Of a stretch of DNA of 5,468 bases, positions 1 to 5,098 are shown in pieces (position 1 is the stretch's first letter; the number at the start of each line of letters is the position of its first letter). The stretch covers positions 1 through 5,468 of the forward strand of contig MWAR01000193.1 in NCBI GenBank assembly GCA_002068715.1. Direction: 5' to 3'. Origin of the DNA: a bacterium ADurb.Bin374. GTDB taxonomy: Bacteria; Riflebacteria; Ozemobacteria; Ozemobacterales; Ozemobacteraceae. The translations under genes were made by a program, and so were the position numbers. The notes beneath the pieces were generated by a model. It was not told where the DNA came from. It worked only from the letters and a program-made list of their open reading frames with translations, and did no database searches.

Positions 1-1201
1 TGTTCCAGATGCCGACGACGAGGCCCGTTTTGCCGGCCATGCCGGCGTGGCCGGCGTTCTGGGCGAGCATCGTGCAGTAGACGCTGTCCGACGGAAGGGC
101 CTTCGAACTCCGGATCATGTAGCTCGGATCGATATACTTGATCGACATCGGAACATTCTGTCCTTCAAGGTAGGTCTTGAGGCTGTCCCTGAGATACGTT
201 CCCACATCGTTGAATTTTATATTGCCTGATTTGTCTTTTGCGTCGCTCTTCGCGATCTTCTGTCCGACGCCCTCGGCGACGACGATGACGGCGTGGCCGC
301 GCTTCTGCAGACGTTTCTTCACGCTCTCGAATAGCCCATTCGGGCCCTCGAGATCGAAAGGAATTTCGGGGACGAGACAGAAATTCACGTCCAGCGAAGC
401 GATGGCCGCGTTCGCCGCGATGTATCCGGAATCGCGACCCATGAGCTTGACCAGGCCGATGCCGTTCATGGCGCCCTTCGCCTCGACGTGAGCGGCCCTG
501 ATCGACTCGACGGCGAGCGAAAAGGCGGTTTCGAATCCGAACGTCTTCTCGATGAAATTTATATCATTGTCTATTGTTTTTGGGACGCCGACGACGCCGA
601 TCGCCAAACCGCGCTTGGCGATCTCGTTGTGGATGTCGAGCGCACCGCGCAGGGTCCCGTCGCCGCCGATGCAGTACAGGATATCGATGCCGAAATCCAT
701 CAGTCGGTCGACCATGTTGCTGACATCCTGAGGCCCGCGCGACGAGCCGAGGATAGTCCCGCCGAGTTCGTGAATTTCCGAAACCATGTCCGGATCCAGT
801 ACGACGGGAGTCAGACGGGATTCCTTCACCATTCCCTGAAACCCGTATTTGAACCCGTAGATCGTCTTGACGCCATACCAGTAGGAATGCTGCATCACGA
901 GGGCGCGGATGACGTCGTTGATGCCCGGGCAGAGTCCGCCGCAGCTCACGATGCCGATCTTCGTCTTCGCCGGGTCGAAGAATATTCTCTCGCGGGGGCC
1001 GGCGCGCTCGAAGGTGATCGGCTGTCTGTTCTCCGCCATGCATTTCTGGACTGCGTTCCAGGAGACGTTGTAGAGCACGCGCTCATCGTTCGGAACATAG
1101 TTCGTGAGATAATCCCCGTCGACTTTCGAAAGCTCGAGCGGCGACTTGAATTGCGGTTCACCCAGTTCCTTGACGATGAAATCCTTTTGCTCGATATTCA
1201 T
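1..1201 (-). CDS. pfkA: 6-phosphofructokinase, probably ATP-dependent, plant/trypanosome-like clade (C-terminus off the window)
   Basis: Cytoplasmic glycolytic enzyme that phosphorylates fructose 6-phosphate to fructose 1,6-bisphosphate. The 400 visible residues carry the family signatures in order: GGLCPGIND at 88-96 (phosphoryl-donor loop), GGDGT at 179-183, PKTIDND at 207-213 with the catalytic base expected at Asp211, MGRDSGYIA at 254-262 (sugar-phosphate binding), AEG at 309-311 and YIDPSYMIRS at 357-366. The last motif and the roughly 80-residue extension before the first glycine loop are typical of the long plant/protist-like PFK group, not of the 320-residue E. coli PfkA type. Gly182 (E. 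coli position 104) predicts ATP use; pyrophosphate enzymes normally have Asp there. Lys208 (position 124) is seen both in PPi enzymes and in ATP enzymes of this clade. The start at 1201 is preferred because a G6 run at 1208-1213 lies six bases upstream; an in-frame ATG at 1207 abuts that run. The 3' end is missing, perhaps 30-60 residues. Family assignment is firm; donor specificity is inferred. Confidence 0.93.
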   Translation of the reverse strand, partial: MNIEQKDFIVKELGEPQFKSPLELSKVDGDYLTNYVPNDERVLYNVSWNAVQKCMAENRQPITFERAGPRERIFFDPAKTKIGIVSCGGLCPGINDVIRALVMQHSYWYGVKTIYGFKYGFQGMVKESRLTPVVLDPDMVSEIHELGGTILGSSRGPQDVSNMVDRLMDFGIDILYCIGGDGTLRGALDIHNEIAKRGLAIGVVGVPKTIDNDINFIEKTFGFETAFSLAVESIRAAHVEAKGAMNGIGLVKLMGRDSGYIAANAAIASLDVNFCLVPEIPFDLEGPNGLFESVKKRLQKRGHAVIVVAEGVGQKIAKSDAKDKSGNIKFNDVGTYLRDSLKTYLEGQNVPMSIKYIDPSYMIRSSKALPSDSVYCTMLAQNAGHAGMAGKTGLVVGIWN

Positions 1202-1225
1202 CCGCATCCCCCCATCGTTTTGTCG

Positions 1226-1243
1226 GCGGCGCCGGAACGCCGC
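1226..1243 (-). other. GC-only hairpin in the pfk leader
   Basis: Arms GCGGCG (1226-1231) and CGCCGC (1238-1243) form a perfect six-pair G-C stem with a six-base loop. It lies between the predicted transcription start and the pfk Shine-Dalgarno run at 1208-1213. It could affect transcript stability or early elongation. No U-tract follows on the minus strand, so it is not an intrinsic terminator. No known riboswitch was recognised here. Confidence 0.35.
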
Positions 1244-1248
1244 GTTCT

Positions 1249-1278
1249 TTGTCTTTACTACCGGTCATGCGGTAATAT
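1249..1278 (+). promoter_or_regulatory. Weak candidate promoter for the small membrane protein gene
   Basis: TTGTCT (1249-1254) and TAATAT (1273-1278) each match the sigma-70 hexamers at four of six positions, with an 18-base spacer. Transcription would start near 1285, only about eight bases before the ATG at 1293. That would fit the absence of a visible Shine-Dalgarno sequence there. The -10 element shares base 1278 with the -35 box of the opposing pfk promoter candidate, so the two may compete. Confidence 0.25.
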
Positions 1279-1283
1279 GTCAA
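1255..1283 (-). promoter_or_regulatory. Candidate sigma-70-type promoter for pfk
   Basis: On the minus strand a perfect -35 hexamer TTGACA (1278-1283) is followed after exactly 17 bases by TAGTAA (1255-1260), which matches the -10 consensus at three of six positions. Transcription would begin near 1248 and give a leader of about 47 bases before the pfk start. The -35 match and spacing are good; the -10 element is mediocre. Confidence 0.42.
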
Positions 1284-1292
1284 GACCAAAGT

Positions 1293-1715
1293 ATGCTCGA
1301 CGCACTGCTTCTGACAGCTTTTTCGAATCTGCTCGCGTTGCTGCCGCTCTATGCGGCGCTCAGACTCGCCCAGCACATGCAGGACCCTCCCCCGCCGACC
1401 CTGTGGGAGCAGCTCGTCGCGTCCATTCCGCTGATGTGCGGCTGTATCATCGTCGCCGTCGCGCTCCTGGCCTGGCGCCTCTCCGTTTCGGCCGGCATGG
1501 ATGCGAAAACGAGGGTGATTCTCTGCGCCAACATAGCCGTCATGGTGCTCGTCTGGGTCGTTCCGTCGGCCCTCGGCCTGGAACACTGGATTCAAACGGC
1601 GCTCATCGAGATCTGGAGTATCCTTTCCGCGCTGTTTCTTCTGATGGTCAGCTTTTTCGTTCCGCTGAACGCCGTCTGGCGCGCCATTGGTCCAAAAGAA
1701 ACGCAGGAAAAATAA
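1293..1715 (+). CDS. Small four-helix integral membrane protein, function unknown
   Basis: A 140-residue protein that I do not recognise. Four hydrophobic segments lie at about residues 4-26, 41-66, 74-96 and 106-130, so nearly the whole chain is membrane-embedded. The first loop contains a DPPPPT stretch (31-36) and acidic residues. The second loop (Arg62, Lys72, Arg74) and the tail (Arg130, Lys135, Lys140) are positively charged, which suggests both termini face the cytoplasm. No signal peptide cleavage motif, metal-binding motif or catalytic motif is evident. The frame stays open upstream to 1146, but that extension runs antisense into the pfk coding region and is low-complexity, so the ATG at 1293 is chosen even though no good ribosome-binding site precedes it. 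The gene is divergent from pfk and convergent with nrdG. The clean alternation of hydrophobic segments argues that it is real. Confidence 0.68.
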   Translation: MLDALLLTAFSNLLALLPLYAALRLAQHMQDPPPPTLWEQLVASIPLMCGCIIVAVALLAWRLSVSAGMDAKTRVILCANIAVMVLVWVVPSALGLEHWIQTALIEIWSILSALFLLMVSFFVPLNAVWRAIGPKETQEK

Positions 1716-1739
1716 AAGAGACAGGTTTTTGCCTGTCTC
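1708..1739 (-). terminator. Intrinsic terminator of the nrdD-nrdG operon
   Basis: A perfect eight-pair stem (1718-1725 with 1732-1739, GAGACAGG/CCTGTCTC) with a six-base loop is followed on the minus strand by the T-rich tract TTTTATTTTT (1708-1717). It lies 36 bases past the nrdG stop. On the plus strand no U-tract follows the hairpin, so the direction is clear. The tract overlaps the TAA (1713-1715) of the convergent membrane-protein gene. Confidence 0.85.
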
Positions 1740-1749
1740 CGAGGATAAA

Positions 1750-1764
1750 CCGGAGATGCTCCGG
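1750..1764 (-). other. Accessory hairpin just downstream of nrdG
   Basis: Perfect six-pair inverted repeat CCGGAG (1750-1755) and CTCCGG (1759-1764) around a three-base loop, ten bases after the nrdG stop. On the minus strand only TTTA follows it. It is at best a weak first terminator or a 3'-end stabilising structure ahead of the strong hairpin at 1718-1739. It is also the only other structure available to end the plus-strand transcript, but no U-tract follows it in that direction. Confidence 0.45.
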
Positions 1765-1774
1765 AAAAATCTGG

Positions 1775-2524
1775 TTATGCTGCCTTCGGGTGCCTCGCCA
1801 TTTCCTCGAACACGGGGTCTCCGCGAACTTCGAAGTGCCGGAACCGCCTCGCCAGCTCGCGAACCGTCGCGGCACGCACCCAGTCAGCCCCCGACTCCTT
1901 CAGAGCCGGGTCGAGAACATTGCCCGGCCTGAACTTCTCCAGGATGAAATGATCGCACCCGATGCCCTGAAGCATGTCGGCCACCCGCAGAATATCGCCG
2001 TCCGTGATGATCTCGGGATGGACGGTCGTGCGGAACTCGTGGCTGATGCCGCTTCCGGCCAGCAGCCTGGCGCTCCGCACAACGGGATCGGTCGTGTCGA
2101 CGCCGAAGCTCGACCTGTATCCGTCAGAACTCGATTTGATATCCATCGCTACATATGTGACAAGCTTCCTGAACAGAAGCTCCTCGAGCCGCTCCGGGAA
2201 AAAGCCGTTCGTGTGAAGCGCCACTTCGAAGCCCATCTCGCGAACGCGCCGCACGGCCGTCTCGATGCCGGGCTGCATCAGGGGCTCGCCGCCGCTGAAT
2301 ACGACTCCCTCGAGGAAACCGCGCCGCTTTTCCAGGAAGCTGACGACCTCTGGCCAGGTGGTGTCGCCTGGCCGCCTGGCGTCGAGCAAGCCGGGATTAT
2401 GGCAGTAGGAACATCGGAGGTTGCAACCCTGCAGAAAGACGACCGCGGCCATAAGGCCGGGGAAGTCTATCAGCGTGAAGGGCTGCAGACCACCGACATG
2501 GATGTCGGTGCAAGTCTGCTTCAT
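1775..2524 (-). CDS. nrdG: Anaerobic ribonucleoside-triphosphate reductase-activating protein (radical SAM)
   Basis: A cytoplasmic radical SAM enzyme of 249 residues that reductively cleaves S-adenosylmethionine to generate the glycyl radical on NrdD. The cluster-binding motif is Cys34-x3-Cys38-x2-Cys41 within GCNLRCSYCHNP. Other fold landmarks are FSGGEP at 76-81 (SAM-binding GGE), TNG at 105-107, DIK at 128-130, EFRTTVHP at 163-170 and FRPG at 198-201. The N-terminal GGLQPFTLIDFPG and the length resemble the NrdG2-like branch (TIGR02495 type) more than the shorter E. coli-type NrdG; this is from memory, not a search. The start at 2524 is chosen because AAGGGG (2529-2534) lies four bases upstream and the conserved N-terminus begins right after it. 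The longer frame to 2665 would overlap the end of nrdD, including its glycyl-radical region. The gene lies 14 bases after the nrdD stop, so co-transcription and probably coupled translation are expected. Confidence 0.93.
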   Translation of the reverse strand: MKQTCTDIHVGGLQPFTLIDFPGLMAAVVFLQGCNLRCSYCHNPGLLDARRPGDTTWPEVVSFLEKRRGFLEGVVFSGGEPLMQPGIETAVRRVREMGFEVALHTNGFFPERLEELLFRKLVTYVAMDIKSSSDGYRSSFGVDTTDPVVRSARLLAGSGISHEFRTTVHPEIITDGDILRVADMLQGIGCDHFILEKFRPGNVLDPALKESGADWVRAATVRELARRFRHFEVRGDPVFEEMARHPKAA

Positions 2525-2538
2525 GGTGCCCCTTCGAA

Positions 2539-4734
2539 TCAGACGACGGTGCGAACAAGCTCCTGGGCGTCGAATGCATTGCGCTCGGTGTACTCGCTCT
2601 TCTTGCCGGCATTGAACTGCGAAACGGGGCGGTAATATCCCATGACGCGCGTCCAGACTTCGCACGTCGTGCGCGCCTCATCGGGCAGTTCAATCCGCTC
2701 GGGAACCGGGGCGTCCGGATTCGCTTCCATCATCGCGGCACGGCGCCGGGTGATTTCGGCGTTGTCGCAGGTCGGGCAGAACTGATGTTCGCCTGCGAGG
2801 TATCCGTGTGTCGGGCAGACCGAAAAGGTCGGGGTGACGGTGATGTAGGGAAGCCGGAACTGGCTCATGGACTTCTGAATCAGCCGCTTGCACGAGCCTG
2901 CGTCGGGAATGCGCTCACCGACGTACAGATGCAGAACGGTTCCGCCGGTGTAGAGGCGCTGGAGCTGTTCCTGGTGGCCCATGATCTCGAACAGATCGCC
3001 CTGGTAGCCGACCGGAAGCTGCGTAGAGTTCGTGTAATACGGTGCATTGGGCGACCCGGCCTGAATGATCCCGGGGTAGCGCTTTTGGTCTTCGCGGGCG
3101 AACCGGTAGGTCGCGCCCTCGGCAGGCGTCGCTTCGAGATTGTAGAGATGGCCGGTATCCTGTTGGGCCTGCACTATGCGCTCGCGCATGTGATTCATGA
3201 TGCGGGTCGCGAGCTCAACCCCTTCCTTCGACGTGATATCCATCGTGTTGTCGGTGAAGTTTCGGATGCACTCGTTCATGCCGTTGACCCCGACGGTCGA
3301 GAAGTGGTTCCGGAGAGTTCCGAGATACCGGCGGGTGTAGGGGAACAGGCCGCCTTCGATGAGGCGCGTGATGATCTTCCTCTTGACTTCGAGGCTCTTG
3401 ACGGCCAGGTTCACGAGCTCGTCGAGGTTGTTGATGAGAGCTTCATAGTTGCCCTTGTGCTTGAAGCCGAGGCGCGCGAGATTGAGCGTGACGACGCCGA
3501 TCGAGCCGGTCTGCTCGGCCGAGCCGAAAAGGCCGTTTCCGCGTTTGAGAAGCTCGCGGAGATCGAGCTGGAGACGGCAGCACATCGAGCGAACCATGTT
3601 CGGCTGCAAGTCGGAATTGAGGAAGTTCTGGAAATACGGAAGTCCGTATTTGGCGGTCATCTCGAACAGAGCGTCACAGTTCGGGTGGTCCCAGTTGAAG
3701 TCCTTCGTGATGTTGTAGGTCGGGATCGGGAAGGTGAATGCCCGCCCGGCCCGGTCGCCGGAGCACATCACTTCGATGAACGCCTTGTTGATCATATCCA
3801 TCTCGGCTTGAAGGTCGCCGTATTTGAAATCGGCCGGCTTGCCGCCGATAAGCGGAGTCTGTGTTCTGAGATCTTCCGGACAGTTCCAGTCAAGAGTCAG
3901 GTTCGTGAAGGGGGTCTGTGTGCCCCAGCGCGAGGGCACGTTCAGGTTGTAGATGAACTCCTGGATGCCCTGGTAAACCTCATTGTAGGTGAGTTTGTCG
4001 CCCCTGACAAATGGTGCCAGATAGGTGTCGAACGAGCTGAATGCCTGTGCACCAGCCCATTCATTCTGGAGCGTTCCGAGAAAATTGACCATCTGGCCGA
4101 GAGCACTGCGGAAATGCTTCGGCGGGCCGGCTTCGATCTTGCCGGGAACCCCGTTGTAGCCTTCCTGGAGCAGCATGCGCAGCGACCAGCCGGCGCAGTA
4201 GCCGGACAGCATATCGAGATCGTGAATATGGAAATCGCCGTTGCGGTGAGCTTCGCCGATCTCGGGGGTGTACACGTTAGAAAGCCAGTAGTTGGCGACG
4301 ACTTTGCCGGAAACGTTGAGAATCAGGCCGCCGAGCGAGTAGCCCTGGTTGGCGTTCGCCTTGACACGCCAGTCCTGCTGGCCGAGATACTCGTTGATGG
4401 AGCTGACGACGTCTACGAAGCTGCGCTTGCCCTCGCGCATATGCTTGTGCTGCTCGCGATAGACGATGTACGAGCGGTTCGTCTGGAGGTAGTTGTTCGC
4501 GATGAGAATGTGCTCTACGACATCCTGTACCTCTTCGACCGTCGGAGTGCCCGTCTGGTGCCGATGAGCCAGAACGTTGACGACCTGGCTCGCCATGCGG
4601 GCCGAATCGACCGACCCGAACTCGCCCGTCGCCTTGCCGGCGCGCTCGATCGCCGACCGGATGCGTTCCGGATCGAACGCCTTCTTGACGCCATCACGCC
4701 CAACGATGTACTGCAGTTCCCGCCCCTGCTTCAT
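2539..4734 (-). CDS. nrdD: Anaerobic (class III) ribonucleoside-triphosphate reductase, catalytic glycyl-radical subunit
   Basis: This 731-residue enzyme reduces ribonucleotides to deoxyribonucleotides for DNA synthesis without oxygen. Residues about 8-98 form a single ATP-cone, the allosteric domain that senses ATP/dATP. The ten-stranded barrel core follows, with HIHDLD at 169-174 and YCAGWSL at 179-185. CCRLQL at 385-390 is the likely cysteine finger loop, where the substrate-activating thiyl radical would form on Cys385 or Cys386. Near the C-terminus Cys640-x2-His643 and Cys653-x2-Cys656 form a probable zinc site. The glycyl-radical motif RVMGYYRPVSQFNAGK (696-711) places the radical on Gly699 (codon 2638-2640). 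The protein is full length for the family, with no frameshift or missing landmark. The ATG at 4734 is supported by GAGG (4739-4742) and GGGAG (4743-4748-region) upstream and by the ATP-cone beginning a few residues in. It is the first gene of a two-gene operon with its own activase. Family assignment is very secure; which NrdD reductant subclass it belongs to was not determined. Confidence 0.97.
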   Translation of the reverse strand: MKQGRELQYIVGRDGVKKAFDPERIRSAIERAGKATGEFGSVDSARMASQVVNVLAHRHQTGTPTVEEVQDVVEHILIANNYLQTNRSYIVYREQHKHMREGKRSFVDVVSSINEYLGQQDWRVKANANQGYSLGGLILNVSGKVVANYWLSNVYTPEIGEAHRNGDFHIHDLDMLSGYCAGWSLRMLLQEGYNGVPGKIEAGPPKHFRSALGQMVNFLGTLQNEWAGAQAFSSFDTYLAPFVRGDKLTYNEVYQGIQEFIYNLNVPSRWGTQTPFTNLTLDWNCPEDLRTQTPLIGGKPADFKYGDLQAEMDMINKAFIEVMCSGDRAGRAFTFPIPTYNITKDFNWDHPNCDALFEMTAKYGLPYFQNFLNSDLQPNMVRSMCCRLQLDLRELLKRGNGLFGSAEQTGSIGVVTLNLARLGFKHKGNYEALINNLDELVNLAVKSLEVKRKIITRLIEGGLFPYTRRYLGTLRNHFSTVGVNGMNECIRNFTDNTMDITSKEGVELATRIMNHMRERIVQAQQDTGHLYNLEATPAEGATYRFAREDQKRYPGIIQAGSPNAPYYTNSTQLPVGYQGDLFEIMGHQEQLQRLYTGGTVLHLYVGERIPDAGSCKRLIQKSMSQFRLPYITVTPTFSVCPTHGYLAGEHQFCPTCDNAEITRRRAAMMEANPDAPVPERIELPDEARTTCEVWTRVMGYYRPVSQFNAGKKSEYTERNAFDAQELVRTVV

Positions 4735-5042
4735 GCTGCCTCGCTCCCGATCCTGTAACGGTAATTTCTGCCGCCGGTCACAACCGACGCGTTGTCAGAT
4801 TTCTGATGATCGTTCCACCGCCCCGTGCACCAGATAACGATGTTTCTGAGACGTAAAGAGCCCCGACGGTGATCTTTGCATCTGAAGCAAAAAGCCGCCT
4901 GGTGCTTGTATCGAGGGAATTTTTCCGGCCCGGTGTCTTTTGAACCGGACGACCGAACCGGGTAAGATTACACCACGACCGACGGGGTTCGCGCAAGGGG
5001 GGGTGGGAACTTTTTTTACGCCCTTCCAATGCGGGTTTGGGA

Positions 5043-5071
5043 ATTGTAGAAGATGCCGATCGGCCTGTGCC
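5043..5071 (-). promoter_or_regulatory. Weak candidate promoter for nrdD-nrdG
   Basis: On the minus strand TACAAT (5043-5048) matches five of six positions of the -10 consensus. GGCACA (5066-5071), 17 bases upstream, matches the -35 consensus at only three. The spacer contains the perfect palindrome GCCGATCGGC (5055-5064), a plausible operator position. Use of this promoter would give a leader of about 300 bases before nrdD. No better sigma-70 pair was found nearer the gene. Confidence 0.22.
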
Positions 5072-5072
5072 C

Positions 5073-5096
5073 TTGCGCAAATATTTTTTGCGCGAA
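5073..5096. repeat. Paired TTGCGCAA-like motifs forming an inverted repeat
   Basis: TTGCGCAA (5073-5080, a perfect palindrome) and TTGCGCGAA (5088-5096) lie side by side. Together they give a seven-base inverted repeat, GCGCAAA (5075-5081) with TTTGCGC (5087-5093), around a five-base loop. The element begins three bases past the DUF445 stop codon. It could be a 3'-end hairpin for that transcript, but no U-tract follows on the minus strand. It could equally be a protein-binding site upstream of nrdD. A related copy, TTCGCGCAA, is at 4988-4996. Confidence 0.45.
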
Positions 5097-5098
5097 AA

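Larger units (their letters stand above)
4735..5098 (-). promoter_or_regulatory. 364-base gene-free region upstream of nrdD
   Basis: No convincing gene lies here. The region should hold the nrdDG promoter unless the operon is read through from the DUF445 gene. From the DUF445 end toward nrdD it contains the inverted repeat at 5075-5093, a perfect ten-base palindrome at 5055-5064, a possible promoter at 5043-5071, a T7 run (5011-5017) beside a G7 run (4997-5003), a GAACCGG direct repeat with 13-base period (4942-4948 and 4955-4961), a short hairpin CCGGT/ACCGG (4930-4934 and 4944-4948), and TTTGC/GCAAA arms (4875-4879 and 4887-4891). I found no match to the AT-rich NrdR box and no recognisable cobalamin riboswitch. 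The nrdD Shine-Dalgarno sequence occupies about 4739-4748. Confidence 0.5.

Noticed and set aside
488..2635. A 715-codon plus-strand open frame crossing pfk, the membrane-protein gene and nrdG
   Set aside because: It runs antisense or out of frame to three genes with clear family motifs or membrane segments. Its product has no recognisable domain, and long antisense open frames are expected in GC-rich coding DNA.
1775..2665. A longer nrdG starting at 2665
   Set aside because: It would overlap nrdD by over 120 bases, and the added residues look out of frame. The ATG at 2524 has a good Shine-Dalgarno sequence and begins at the conserved N-terminus.
2785..4758. A 657-codon plus-strand open frame opposite nrdD
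   Set aside because: It is the antisense shadow of nrdD, whose motifs are intact over the whole length; the composition is typical of antisense translation.
4936..4948. tRNA T-arm-like GGTTCAAA on the minus strand
   Set aside because: The flanking bases do not form a T stem, acceptor stem or anticodon arm, so it is a chance match.
4778..5080. A 100-codon minus-strand open frame in the nrdD upstream region
   Set aside because: Arg/Ser/Thr/Gly-rich product without a hydrophobic core or motif, translating homopolymer runs, with no convincing ribosome-binding site.
5075..5093. Intrinsic terminator for the DUF445 gene
   Set aside because: The inverted repeat is well placed, but AAGGG rather than a U-tract follows it on the minus strand; it is kept only as a repeat of unknown role.
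4735..5098. NrdR box or cobalamin riboswitch upstream of nrdD
   Set aside because: Both were looked for because they often control ribonucleotide reductases. No AT-rich NrdR-type palindrome and no conserved cobalamin-box sequence could be seen by eye.
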